A stretch of 64,000 bases of DNA from Margaritifera margaritifera (Eukaryota > Mollusca > Bivalvia > Unionida > Margaritiferidae), in the NCBI GenBank assembly GCA_029931535.1, contig JAQPZY010000548.1, forward strand, positions 62,001 through 126,000, read 5' to 3'. Each line of letters starts with the position of its first letter. Positions within the stretch are counted from its first letter, which is position 1. This document shows positions 10,330 through 23,460 of the stretch, one piece after another. Both the position numbers and the translations under genes were made by a program. The notes beneath the pieces were generated by a model, which saw only the letters and a list, made by a program, of their open reading frames with translations, made no database searches and was not told the DNA's origin.

Positions 10330-13190
10330 TCCAACTTTTTGAAAAACTGCAGAGTTGTAGATAACGCCATTTCGACAGTTTTTACATATTTAGATGAAAA
10401 CTTGTGCCACCGTTGTGCTAAATGTACTACATGTGTTGCTGACGAACACTGTGAACATGACGTGGGGTTTGTCGTCAGCAATGCACTGATACAGAAGATC
10501 GAGACACCGGTAGCAATATCTGAGAGCATCATCTCACACGGCATATCATGCGTTGGAGACTTTGTTCGAGTCATTAGCGTCTATACTCCACTTCTATTAC
10601 ACTTTGCATGATATTCTCGAGCGCTTACCACAGGGCGAGAAGCTGTTCTTTCTCGGCGAATTCTATGCAAGATTCGGATCAGACCACATATTAGGACCAT
10701 CATGTCTCGGACACCACGGTGTTTGCATAATTAATGAGAACGGCCAGAGGTTACTCAAACTGTGCGCTCAGAAGCAGCTTTGCATAACCAACACATTCTT
10801 TAAGGGCAAACATTATCACAAGGTGTCATGGCTGTACCTGAGATCTGGTCATTGACATCAACTTGACCTGGTTATTATTAAGGGACGTGACCAAGCCAGT
10901 GTACTTCACATCCGCACCTAGCACAGTGCAGACTGTGACACCGGCCACTCACTTGTGAGCAACAGGGTAAGAGTGCAGCCCCAAAAGCTACATGAATCCA
11001 AACATGAAGGCTTACTACGCTTCAACACACGCAGCATGAAAGACAACGTGAAATGTTTGCAGTTCTGAGAGACCACTGAGCAGGCTATATCTGAACATGG
11101 CCTAAAAGGGAATGCTGAAAAAGTGTGGAGCGCCCTGAGCTTAGTTATCTACGAGTCAGCTATAGCCACATTTGGCAAAAACAGAACTCAAAACAAAGAC
11201 TGGTTCGAGACCCATGCAGACAAAATGGTGTCAGTGATAAAAACAAAGAATGCTGCCTACCTAGAACACAATCTAAATCCAATGCCAGAAACACTTTGGG
11301 CTTTCAAGTTGGCGAAGAGTGCGGTGCAGAAGACAGCCAGGCACTGCGCAAATCAGTATTGGGTCTATCTATTCCAATAAATACAGACCGCATCATACAC
11401 ACAAAACATTCGCGCCATATATTGTGGGATCAAGAAGGTACTTGAACCCACTATCAGCAAAGTTGCTGCCTTCAAGGAACTGGATAGCCAGGTGATCACC
11501 GACAGGGCAGATAATTATCGCTGGGTGGAACACTACCTCGATCTGTACTCCTGCGAAATGGACATACTCCAGCTAGCGCTTGATGCACTGCCAGAGTTAC
11601 CTGTCATGGAAGAGCCAGACGAGGTGCCAACAAGACTCGAGCTCAACTGATCCATAGATTCCTTGGCAAGCAAAAAGGTGTCCGGACAGGACGTAATTCC
11701 AGCCGAAGAGCTCAAGGGTGGAATGTCCAGCCTGCTACCACTTGTCTCTGACCTCCTTCTCCTCTGTTGGAGGGAAGGAACAGTTAAACCACATATGCAC
11801 GAAGCCAGTATCATCACGCTATTAAAGAATAAAGGCGACCACGGGAACTGCAACAACTACAGGGCATCTCACTCCTCAGCATTACAGGGAAGGTCTTTGC
11901 CCGGTTCATCTTGAGGAGATTCCACCAAGTTGTAGACCGTTCGTTTCACGATAACACGCGCGGCACGGTACAGTTTGATGGCTCCACGTCCGAGATCAAG
12001 TGTGGAGTGAAACAGTACTTCGTCCTGGCACCAACACTCTTTGGCATATTCTTCTCTGTGCTCCTTAACTATGCCTTCGACGCGGAAATGGAAGGCGTCT
12101 ACCTGCAGGCGAGGTCCGATGAAAAATTGTACAGGTTAGCCAGGCTGAAAGCCAAGACCAAAATACGGCACATCCTGATCAGAGAACTTCTGTTCGCAGA
12201 CGTTGCAACACTGGTTGCCCACGCAGAAAGATTTCTCCAGAACCTTATGGACTGTCTCTCTGAAACATACTCCATGATCTCCCGCACCAATAGCATCAAT
12301 AAAACGGTAGTCATGAGACAAGGCGTTGCACAATAGCCAGTGATCAACCTCTGTAGCATTCTACAGCATTCCCATGGAGGTAGTCAGCAAGTTCTGCTGC
12401 CTAAGATCATCAGTGATCGACAGCCTGTCGCTTGACGAGGAGATCAACACCCGCATTGGAAAGACTGCAACCACCTTCGGTAGACTCTCAAAACGCGCCT
12501 GAGATAACAACAAACTTACCATCAAGACTAAGATGCTTATCTATTAAACCTGCGTCCTCAGTATACTGCTGTGTGGCAGCGAAATATGGACTACCTAGAG
12601 TCGCCAAGAGAAACTCAACAACTTCCTCCTCTGCTATATATGCTGCATCCTTGGTACCACATGGAAGGACAAGATCACCAACGCTGACGCCCTTGCCCAG
12701 GCCAAACTACCAAGCATCCTCGCACTCCTTAAACGGAAACAGCTGCGCTGGCTTAAACGCGTGCACAGGATGCAAGATGGACGCATCGCAAAGGACACGC
12801 TCTACAGCGAAGTTGCCAATGCCAAGAGATCAGCAGGACGCCCAAACCTCGACTTTGAAGACGTCTGCTAGCGTGATATGAAAAATTTCAACGTCGGCTT
12901 TGAAGAATGTGAGTCACTGGCAAACAGCAGAGACAAGTGACGCCGCAAGCTTCGGGTTGGAATGCAACATCATAATAAACAGTGGCTGGACCAACTATAC
13001 AGCAAGTTCCAATGCAGGAAGCAGTGAGCAAACTAGGCTCTACCTATCACAGAACACAGTTATGTCACTTGTAGCCGGCCCTGTCATTCCAGAAGAAATG
13101 TAGCAAACCTAGAACGTCATCACCAACGGTTACTGCATATCCATCGTATTACGCAGATGAACACGGATGACAACATAAATATTATGCATA
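10330..13190 (+). pseudogene. Degenerate APE-endonuclease/RT LINE with deleted RT core
   Basis: Broken by many stops, in several frames. Endonuclease portion at 10560-10990, with LGEFYARFGSD (the LGDFNAR block) and an ITNTFF block, resembling proteins annotated craniofacial development protein 2-like. RT portion at 11410-12336: SITGKVFARF, then directly GVKQxxVLAPTLFGIFFS, and LLFADVATLVAH, where the second catalytic Asp of FADD is lost. The C-terminal region at 12362-13090 keeps LKRKQLRWLKRVHRMQDGR. Compared with relatives, a segment of about 70 residues with the first catalytic Asp block (FVDLTKAFD type) is missing near 11920. Inactive. Confidence 0.82.
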
Positions 13191-14019
13191 TTATGAATGG
13201 CAGATTGGTTGGTAACGTGCAGGGAAACTTGGTAATGAGGGGCCAATAGACCAAATGATTGCTTCTGGTGAGTTTTGATCCTCAGTTTCCTATTTTAATG
13301 CAGTTGAGAGTGACGAATGGGTGCATTTCCCAATACACTGTCGTTTGAAATTTGATACCCGAACCGACATTGGGTTTCATCACTCCAAGGAATGTGTAAC
13401 ATAACCTTATTTCAAATATAGATGGTAGGAGAAATACCTTGTGCTATTTCTTTTCACTTTTCTGGAAGAAATGAATACGTACCAGTATTGCATATCGCAC
13501 ACGATTTAAATGGATGTCAACAAGTCAATAAATAAAGTAATTCAAATTTACAAAACAGCTACTGAACCTCTGTGCGGAAAATCATATACACGTTCGATCG
13601 ACTCACAACCTGCCTAGTGGGATAGAAAATGTGAAGAACTGAAAACCAAAACAAAATATGCATCACTGAGATAATTTCATCAAACACATTCTCTAGATGA
13701 TTTTGTTCAATAAATGATAGAAAGAATACATTTAAAAATTTCGGTCATGAAAAAGGGTGTATATCAGCAAAGAACTAAATGTTATTTAATAACGTAATAT
13801 CAGAAGCAAAAACGTAACTTCAAAAAGTGCGAAAAAATTCATCCACTATTTGCCAATTGATACAAAATCTTGTGTATCTAATTCATATATACAATATATA
13901 ACAAATTAAAGATTGGTAAAACTATTTTATAGGTTTTCTTTTTACTGAAGAACAACACATACATTCAATATAAAACTCTCTTACAAGGAAAAAGAATGCC
14001 ACATGATGACAATATTTTA
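13191..14019. other. AT-rich intergenic DNA
   Basis: No gene, terminal repeat or tandem array seen. Confidence 0.4.
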
Positions 14020-14462
14020 AATAAACCTGTTACAGTGTCTCAAGCATTAGGCATACTAAGTCGGGAAAAAGTACTGGACCTGATTGAATTCAAGCTGAAT
14101 TATTAAAAAAATACTTGTACTCAGATCACACCAGTTTTAACAAAACTTGTAATAGTATATTTATACAATAATTAACTCAGGTATTCACCTGTATCGGTGG
14201 GGCGGGTGTTGTTATCTGTCCAGTGTATAAAAATGGAGTGAGAAATGATGCAATACGTTTCTAAAATACTGACTGATAGACTTTATTCTCGGGCTGAGAC
14301 AAATAATAATATAGATGAAGCCCAAGCTGGATTTTAAGGAGGCGATTCTATAGTAGATATAATTTTCTCACTAGGAGCAACGAACAAAAATATTTGTCAC
14401 GAAAGAGGTTGTCGTTTCTATTCTCTATATATTGACTTTTCTAAGGCCTTTGATAAGGTTAA
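14020..14462 (+). pseudogene. LINE reverse transcriptase fragment (motif A)
   Basis: A decayed RT reading: VTVSQALGILSREK (14032), then EAQAGF with a stop (14319-14338), then RFYSLYIDFSKAFDKV at 14413-14460, which holds the first catalytic Asp of RT motif A. It ends abruptly where the foldback-like element begins, so it was probably cut by that insertion. Confidence 0.75.
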
Positions 14463-14464
14463 TA

Positions 14465-17045
14465 TATACATGTAGTATGATAGACATGGACCGGTGTCAG
14501 AATGGGTCATAGGAGTAATCTGAGGAACTTTTGTCACTCGGTATGATTTGTTTACTTCAGGCTATTGCTTTTTTTTAACACTAAGCTTGCGTCGACCACC
14601 TGTGGGTGCAAATCGTGCTTGGCGTCACTTATATCCTTGTTTTGTTCCCAAAAATATTTGATGGAGATTTTGCTTCATTCATCGTTTTTACCAAATTGCA
14701 TTCTTTGAGATTACATTTCAGCTACACATTCATTGCTGTTTCATTTATTTGGATTCACGCGCTCAACAGTTACTGTTTTTCAGTTTTATAAGCGATTCTA
14801 CAAAGTGATGTAATCTATATGAAAAGGGGAATAGGCTGATTCGGACCATGTCCGATTCAGACCAGGCTGATTCGGCCAAAATCACGGGCTGATTCGAACC
14901 AAATGCCAGGCTGATTCGGACCATGTGAAATATTATTAAGTTTCATCTTAGATTTAAAATATGATATTTCTCATTATTTCCCAAGTACATTCAGAAGTTC
15001 AAATCTGCATTTAATGAAACAAAACCCAGATTTTACATGAGATAATGGCGTTGATATAATGATGTAAGACTGTTTATCTTGCATCGGCAATTTATAAGTG
15101 AAATGTGCACATTTTTTTAAATTTTATTTCTTTGGGGGGGCGGGGAGATTCTGGTTTATTTATATTATACTAAAAAATTAAACTGGGGTTCTGTCAAATT
15201 TATGATTTAATTCAATACAATATCATATATTATTATTATACGTCTATATTCTGCTAATCTTGTGCACCTCGTAATAATTAAAATAAAGAAAATGAAAAAT
15301 GGAGGTGTTATCTCTGTTGAAAGATGAAATATATTTCACAAATCTTTGTTTATAGCACAGTATGTTATTTCTTTTCTGTGAATTTATAATGAATGATTTA
15401 ATATTATGCAAATTATTAACTGCAAAACATCGTGAAAACTTGGCCTATGCAGTAACATGTATTCATATATATATATATACCTGATTAATTTTAGTAGTTA
15501 TTACTGTTTTTGCAAACATAGTAAGAGAATGTAATATAAATTTACCCATGGTTTTTATTATTTTTTCATGCAAATCTTGCTTTCTTCGCATTATATTTGC
15601 TCCCGAAAATGTTGTGTAAAGAGTCATTGATGAGTAACACAATAGTATAAAGTATTTTACTGTTATCGTTACATTTTTATCTTTTGAGTAAAATCTCGAA
15701 CCAGTAAAGCAACTTATTTTCATTTTAACCTTTGAAACATCTGAAAATATTTCATTTACAGCACATATTCAACCCATTAAATATTGATTTCTGAATAGAT
15801 ATTTTATGATATTAAACACATATATTATAATAACACTTCCATGTAGATCACAAAGTTATTTCAAGTCAGCATTATATTTTGTGTTCTAGAATGGTATTAA
15901 ATTCAGTAAATTGGCAAATTACATCAATAGTGCTTTCATTATAGCGGCGTTGATCAACGGGTTTTGCCAATTCACTTTCAATCATAATGTGCATACAATT
16001 AAATAATACATTATACATTCAGCTAATGAAAATAACTTACGGTGCTCATTGTTTTAGTATACAGTATAAGGTTTATTTAGTATAACGATAAATTCTACAT
16101 AAATCTACTTTTAAAAAAGGCATTAACATACTCAGACCAGTATATAGAGACAAAAAAAAATCTAACTAAAACATTAGCCTACTGAGACCAATATATATAT
16201 ATATATAGACGAAAACACATTTACTACATGACCACTGTTTTCACGATTGTTTTTTTGTGTTATTAATTTTATTATTTCCCAATACAATAAAGTAAACTAT
16301 TTAAATTTTGCACATAGGTGCATGAGATAAACAGTCTTACATTATTTTCATTTCAGTATATATAACAATGCCATTACTTTGTGTAAAATCGGGGTTTATT
16401 TCATCAAATGCAGATTTGGACCGTTGAACGTACCTGGTAAATAATGAGAAATATCATTTGCCAATTTACTGAATTTAATTCCATTTCAGAACACAAAATA
16501 TAATGCTGACTTAAAATAACTTTGTGATCTTTGGCTACATGGAAGTGTTATTATATTATATGTGTTTGATATAATAACACATCTATTCAGAAATGAATAT
16601 TTAATGGATTGAATATGTGCTTCAAATGAAATATTTTTTAATGTTTCTAAGGTTAAAATGAACATAAATTGGTTTACTGGTTCGAGTTTTTACTCAAAAG
16701 ATAAAAATTCAGCGATAATTGTTAAGTACTTTATACTATTGTGTTACTCATCAATGACTCTTTACACAACATTTTTGGGAGTAAATATAATGCGAAGAAA
16801 GCACGATTTGCCATTATCTTCGGTAAATTCGGGATTTTGTTTAATTAAATGCAGATTTGAACTCTTGAACGTACCTGGGCAATAATGAGAAATATCACAT
16901 TTTAAACAAATGTAAATATCACTTTTAAATCCAAGACGAAACTTAGTAATATTTCACATGGTCCGAATCAGCCAGGCATTTGGTCCGAATCAGCCCGTAA
17001 TTTGGTCCGAATCAGCCATGGTCCGAATCAGCCTGTTCCTGCCAT
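14465..17045 (+). mobile_element. Foldback-like element, copy 1 (inverted partner at 30.65-32.77 kb)
   Basis: Both ends carry arrays of a short unit GGCTGATTCGGACCA: direct at 14838-14922, inverted at 16965-17036. These lie within TIRs of a few hundred bp (14838-15120 against 16320-16455 and 16830-17036). Long TIRs built of short tandem repeats are typical of foldback elements. The segment 16458-16800 is an inverted duplicate of 15590-15925, making this copy a compound. A leader (14465-14837) is shared with copy 2. No transposase seen. Each duplicate contains the same short ORF of about 75-86 codons (15463-15723 minus; 16658-16885 plus). Confidence 0.75.
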
Positions 17046-18406
17046 GAATGCCGGTACCGTGAGAAAATGGTCTGGAATTCCTTAAAGGTGTTGCAGTAAG
17101 TCAAACTTTATGTAAGCATACAAAAGTCGAATGCCTGAGCTGAATATTGGTACCAAATTTATTACACTATGCTAAGTGTAGCTTCAAATATCAGCGTCGA
17201 TTCTTAAATAGGTCGCGCGAGAAAGGAGAGTGTCTTCCCTTGTAGTTTTATACCGTACATGTATGAATGATGGTATCACGGTACCAATTGTTTTTCCATA
17301 GACCGTAATGTTAACGTTTGATGAAATAAATATACATTCTCTCCTACTTTAGCATACGTGTCACACACTGTCATAGACAGCAATATTAGATTGTTAATTT
17401 GACAAGAACAGAACCAGGTACTCCATTGCATTTAAGAGGGATAATTCTACTGGAACTAAACAGGGGTAAGAGTTATCCAGTCACAACAGAGGCATTTTCA
17501 ATGAATGGTATCACATTATTAAAAAATCATAAAAAAAATACAAAATATGATCTAGATATGAATTAACATAATCTCACATGTTGCCAAAAGACTCAACTTT
17601 TTTTAAAGCCTGAGAGAAACTACAACTCTTACATAATCGGGTAAATCACGGTATTTGGCCCAGACGTGTTGCACATAGGGGTCAAATTTCAACTTCACAG
17701 AATTCTGTTGAAACATCTTGATTTTGGAAGTTCAACACTTTGAACCTCTGAAAATTTAATGGTTTGTTGAAGAGAAAATGGCAAGTTTATTTTTTTCTTG
17801 TTTGCTGGAGGTTGAGTAGGTTCTGGTTACGGACACTACAGGGTGAATATAACAAGCAAAGTCAGTCATGGTTTTCACTTGAACATTTAATTTTTTGTAA
17901 TATAACAAACTTGAACTCATAAGCAAACAAAAATAATAACTTTTATGTGACTAGATAGGTCATAGGCGAATAAAACCTTACTCTCTCTTCAACACCTGCT
18001 GAAACACTATTTTAACGGAGCATAACTTTATCAGAATATACTAATAAGGTCAACGGAAATGGAAAATATTCCTTTGATATTGTTGTTTGAACCTATAGGC
18101 AATAATCAACCACATGTTCTAGTTCCAGAACTGCATATGAAAAAAATTAAATTAATGTACCAGACAAAGGTCCAAACAGTTACGGACACTACATAATTCA
18201 CGAAATGAATAAACTTATTTTGACATGTTCTGCTTAAATAATCTCTTTCATTCCTTTATCATTAAACAGAAATTGAAAAAGATAATGAAATCTTGGAAGA
18301 TTGGTACATTTGTTATTAACTAGAGCCCATTAACAGTCTTGCAATACTGAAATTATGGACCTTTCATATCAAATTATAATGACAAGCTATCAGTATAATG
18401 CTAAAC

Positions 18407-18999
18407 TTATGAAATTAAGTGTTTAAGAATATATACAAATAAACTGAGGTGTTTCTTTAGCACTGTGTTTGTCCCAGAGCGGCCCCTCTTAATTACAGCT
18501 CCACGAATGATGTTATATGCATTCCTTTTGTCGCTCTCTTTTGCTGTTGGCTCTTTCCCTTCAGTTAGACTTTCCTGAATTCTTTCAAGTATTGTGTCTG
18601 CTACTTCAGTTTTCTTCTGCATTCTGGACTTGCAAATAACATTCTGTTGTGTGTTCTGTCTGCAGACTTATTGTTGCCCTGCAATAATGTTTTCTTGTTT
18701 TTGACCTTGTCTCTGTACCATTGCATTTCATTGCGTTTTCTCTGTTTAAGTAATTGTAGCTTCTCTGGACAGGACTTGGCTGTTTCTTTTTCTTTTTGCC
18801 TTGCTCTTTTCTTTCTTTCTCTGTCCCTTTCCTTCAATTCTTCATCTCTGGATTTGTCTAACTTTTGCTTTGCCCTCCAGGCTTTCACTTTCAGGGCATT
18901 TTTTCTTCTTTTCAGTACATCATCTGTTTCTGTTTTTTCCCTCTCGATATGTCCACCAGCTTCATGGTTTCCGGATAGTTTGGATGATCTTAAATCCAT
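18407..18999 (-). CDS. Highly charged ORF of transposon B, probably partial
   Basis: Minus-strand frame from ATG at 18999 to a stop at 18601 (132 codons). A second open frame (18622-18407, 71 codons) overlaps it by 22 bp and may be its continuation after a frameshift or intron. The first part is dominated by Lys, Arg and Glu (VKAWRAKQKLDKS, ERDRERKKRARQKEKE), predicting an alpha-helical, nuclear, DNA-binding-like segment. Similar basic leaders occur in uncharacterised proteins of metazoan repeats, but I cannot name the family. A CAG acceptor-like site precedes the ATG, so it may be an internal exon. No catalytic DDE block was found; it may be lost. Confidence 0.5.
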
Positions 19000-20083
19000 A
19001 TTGGATACTGTTGAGGAAAAAAAACAAACCTGAATTAGAAATCTGTAACATTATCAAACTGAAGTTGTGCCTTAACATAGTGTTTCTGCATTACCAGTTA
19101 TTAATATCATTAACCTGTGTCATGTGTAACCAAGAGGTTATTACTTGCACTTTCATTTGCAAATATTTGTGTCTACTTATTAATATAATACCAACCATGT
19201 CAAGCTTTTTAATAGACTTCTCAGGATTTGTAGGAATTAAAACATTTTACTCCTCAAAACCATTTTGCAGAAAATAAATCTTGTTTAGGTAGGTCTTTTA
19301 TGTCAGTATGACCATTTAATACATATGTGTATTATAGTATGAACATTTAAAACATACATGTTTACAATGCGTAGTGTCCGTAACCTTTTTGTATCATATT
19401 AACATCATCAATATGTACACATATTTGAAACCCTTTAGTGTCAGTTAGTTTGTGCACATATTGAAAACAGTCATATACTAGTCTGAAGGAAAGATTGAAA
19501 GTGTACTAAATGGGGAAAAATAGGACATAATTACTTTTATTCTAACTTTTCATTAAATTTCGCTATTTTTAATTCAATAATCAAACAAAATTTAATTTTA
19601 GCAAAAAGTATTGACTTAAGTATTTAAGATATGTATGATAAAGGACAGTTTAACACAAAAAGTGCTGCATTCGAGATAATGACATAAAACATTGATATCT
19701 CATTTGCCTAATATAGGTTACGGACTCTACAGAAAATATTGGTACAGTATTTCACTTTCATACTTACCATTATTTCAACTTTGACAGATAATTTCTTGTC
19801 GGTAATGATGTTGAGGAATCCCTCCATACTTCTAAGTGACTCGGTTGAAGCCACGGCTGCTGGAATGTACTACTTGGATGCAAATACAAAGGACTTATTT
19901 TTCTTTTTTTGCAGGCAAACAATTAATGATGCAATATTGCATAAGGAAATTGTTGCATCATCCTGTAACATGGAATATTTTCAGCCAAAGATGATGCTGC
20001 AATACTAATGATATGAAAAGTTTTAGTTTGATATGGTTAAAGTTTTGAAAAATGGCTCCAGAACTATTACATATATTTTCAGA

Positions 20084-20117
20084 TTACGGACACTACAGTT
20101 TTTTGTAGTGTCCGTAA
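20084..20117. repeat. Perfect 14-bp hairpin of the GTTACGGACACTACA motif
   Basis: The arms TTACGGACACTACA (20084-20097) and its exact complement (20104-20117) are separated by 6 nt. It is a head-to-head pair of the internal motif of transposon B, probably a transposase-binding or regulatory site (inference). Confidence 0.8.
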
Positions 20118-20989
20118 CCACTTTTTGTCCATCAGGAAATTTGTAATGAAAAATATATCCATGACTTGTATACTTTTGAAACCATACCCACAGTATGTAT
20201 AACCAAAATTAATAAAACTGTTGTGAGTGTCTTCAAAATAGGAAAACTGTGAGTGGTTACGGACTCTACAAATTTGTCCGCACCAGATTTAATTTCAATG
20301 GATACTCCGTAAAAAAAATTAAGACTCCAATCTGACATTTCTTTGGTTTCTGAAGCATTTATAACTATAGTTTAACTTTTATATATGAAATTCAGTAAAA
20401 TAATATGAAATCTTTCCTAATAATTAGAGACATAACTAGAAGAGGGAAACAAGAATATAAAAAGTATAACGAAGTACAGGTTCCACATTTTTATTGATAT
20501 ATCCACCAATATTCTACCTTTACTTTCGACAAATACATACACATTTTTGTGATGAAATTTTCTGTACAAATACTGACAACGCTCTGTTCTATTAATATAA
20601 GGAAATACTAATATTCTTTGTTGAAAAATGAAATATTTTTCAGTGCAACAGCATAATGGTAAAAAATGGCCATTTTGGGGGTGTATTCACAGGTGATGGA
20701 AAAAAATGTAATTTTCGAAAAGAACTGAACCTTGGGAAACACCTACAGCATGCACCCCCATATGTTTCTGGACATTAAGATTGTATTTTAGGCCACAACT
20801 GTGGCTTCTATGCTGATATAACATGTAAAAGCTGCAAAATGGCCAAATACCGTGATTTACCCGAATGCACCAATAACAGCTAGTTTTGTTGTTTATTTCT
20901 GAATACAATGTTCCCTACACCTTAAGCTCCTCCTCCTCCCCCCCCCCCCCCCCTGGCTTGCACAAATGGTACCGTGATACCTAAAGCCA

Positions 20990-23460
20990 ACCTTAATTTT
21001 AATAAAAATATGTGATATAGCTCAGGACTGTACAAGTAACAAGTGTACTAAGTCTCGCTTGTCAAAAACAATTTCATGAGGTACCAAGCTATGTCTTATA
21101 TTGATGTCTTTGGAAATGTCATGGAGCTGTTTCAGCTGCTGTTTTCATACTTGTGCTTTTCTACCAAACTATTTTTTGGGAATAAAATGAATTGTTTTTA
21201 CTATGAGTTGTGTTTTTTCATATCAGCACTTATTGAACTTTACATTGGTGATATGGGATAAATCACATTATGTCATATTGTGTAATAACTAGGTCAAAGG
21301 TTAATGTACTAATTAGTATGTACCTCTCCTACTTCAAAATGGAGAATTCATCTAAAATGAAGGACTTTATATTTCTTTAGTAGACAAAGAACTTAACATC
21401 AGAGACAGGTGGACATGACTCAATCTTATTATAAAGTATAAGCTTTCAACACTTTACACCAACTGCAGATATATGAGGTCACTAACCCCTAGTCCTTGCA
21501 CAAAGGTCAGCCTACCCATCATCTCTGTAACACAAATAGAATTCTTTCTTCCTTTGTGTAGTGAATAAAATTCATGCAATAAGCCAATCTGTCACCAAAT
21601 ATAGTAGATCCCAGCTTCTAAGCACTTATTTTTAATTTGGGGTGAAATTTGGGGAATAAAATACAGAAAAATGCCAAGGAAAAACAATAAGTACAGCAAG
21701 TCAAATGGAGTTTTAAACAGGAGGAAAGTGTACATATAAAAGGGACATGTAGCTTATAATAAAGGAATCAAAAGAAACAACCACAACATAGAGAAAAATG
21801 AGAAGGAAAAGTTTGATCGCCTTACCTTAGCAAAAGATGTGGAGGCAGTGCCCCATTGGTCCATGGACAGTCCCAAGGCATCAGTACTATTACATCTCTT
21901 ACAAGCACCAAAACTTCAGGTGAAGCAGTGTGCATTCTCATCTGAAATAAAAGGGTAAATAATTTAAATCCTATAGATGCATATAATTTATATTGGTCCT
22001 ACACATACAATTAAAAATAATTGTTTTAAGTTAGACACAAGCAAAAAAACCAACAAAAAAAATAAATCTGTGTCTATTTTTAAACCTTTTAAATTTTGCT
22101 GTAAGAAATTATTAAAGCAGTTGTACTTACACTTGCATACAGATTGAGGGCTAATATAATATTTCACACTAAATTTTTTCTTTATTTTCATAAACAAGCA
22201 CTGAAAATGTGAGTTTTTATTTCTTCAAATGTCATGTGTGGTATAAGGGAAATAACTGAATGAAATACATAAGGTGTGGTATTTTTATTTCCTCCAATAT
22301 ATTATCCATGTAATATAAATTAGTTCATGAAAACATGTATTAACTTGCATGCAATTAAATTATCCAAAAATAAATTATTTATAAAGTGTAGAACCTAAAA
22401 TTGAGGCTTCTGTATGTAGTGGAGGCCTTGAAAGTGATTTAATTTTGTTCTCAGAGATGAGGAGGCTGCCTCATATCGAATAGTTTATGTTCTCTAGAAT
22501 GCCGGTATGTGAAGTGCAACCTTCCGTAAACATGCTAATATGATCCCATGCTATTCTGGATACTTGCGATGGGACCCAAAGTTTGAAGAATAATGTGGGC
22601 TTGAATGGAAGGAATAGGCAATATGTGACTAATGTGGTTACCACTCAGAAATCTTTGGCCTTATATGAGGAAATTCCAAAAGAAACAGTTGGACAGAGAT
22701 AAATATGATTAATTGAAAGTCAATAGTGGATTATAAATGGGCACATGCAAGTGTCAATGGGAAATGCTAACTTAAAGAAATTGCTCTTGTCTGATGATAT
22801 TCCTGCTACTTCTACAAAAAGGAATGCAACAGAACTTATCTGTATTAATTGCATGAAGAATTTCAAGACAAGAAAGTGTACAAAAATGGGCAATTATTGC
22901 ATTACAATAAAAAGAAAGTTTGAAGGAAGACCATATCTATAATAAGTTACCTAAAATTACTCATACCAGCATATCCTATATGATACAAAGTGATCTACAA
23001 CAATTGAAGCACCTTCTTTGAGCCCTATAGTGTTCTCTATCCTGTTTTATGGCATGCTTTTCAAGAAGCAGATATTTACTGTTTATACATGATTTATCAT
23101 GATATGCAAGTAAAATATTTAATATTTGTCCAAAATGATCCACATTGTGTTTACATAACTTATTTTGTTGCATGTATGACAATCTCGGAGCTGACTCCAC
23201 TGGTATAAAGCCATCAGGCCATACAATTCTTTGTCTGCCATAGTCATCTTTATCAAATGATAAATCTTTATCAAATCTTCAAAGCCAACATGTGTTATTT
23301 TTCTGAAGATTTTATACATTTTCTAGCTAAAAGTCTGTTAATATTGGACCAAAACTTCTCAACATCCATTGTTTTTACCAAATGACACTACTCTAGTTTA
23401 TAAATGGCGCCTACATGTACACGTTACTATGGATACACTTTGAGACTGCTATTCCCTTTA
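20990..23460. other. AT-rich intergenic DNA
   Basis: Short ORFs only, without motifs or splice context. No terminal repeats or tandem arrays seen. Confidence 0.35.

Larger units (their letters stand above)
17638..20863 (-). mobile_element. DNA transposon B (3.2 kb) inserted in element A
   Basis: Perfect 23-bp terminal inverted repeats at 17638-17660 and 20841-20863, starting CGGGTAAATCACGGTATT. AAT flanks it on both sides (17635-17637 and 20864-20866) and occurs once at the matching empty site (23812-23814), giving a 3-bp target duplication. Inside are repeated GTTACGGACACTACA motifs in both orientations at 17826, 18179, 19371 (inverted), 20083 and 20104 (inverted), and the variant GTTACGGACTCTACA at 19717 and 20256. 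A charged ORF lies on minus at 18407-18999. Superfamily not identified; a 3-bp duplication would fit PIF/Harbinger-like or other groups. Confidence 0.85.
17272..20981. mobile_element. TIR element A carrying a nested transposon
   Basis: Begins GGTATCACGGTACCAATTG (17272-17290) and ends with the inverted form at 20963-20981 (one mismatch in 19). The true body is only 17272-17637 plus 20864-20981, because a 3.2-kb transposon interrupts it. An uninterrupted copy sits at 23461-23920. A poly(C) tract lies close to the right end (20938-20953). No coding capacity of its own, so MITE-like. Target duplication not resolved. Confidence 0.85.

Noticed and set aside
18647..19277. Long plus-strand frames rich in Phe, Leu and Ser
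   Set aside because: Shadow of the charged minus-strand ORF of transposon B.
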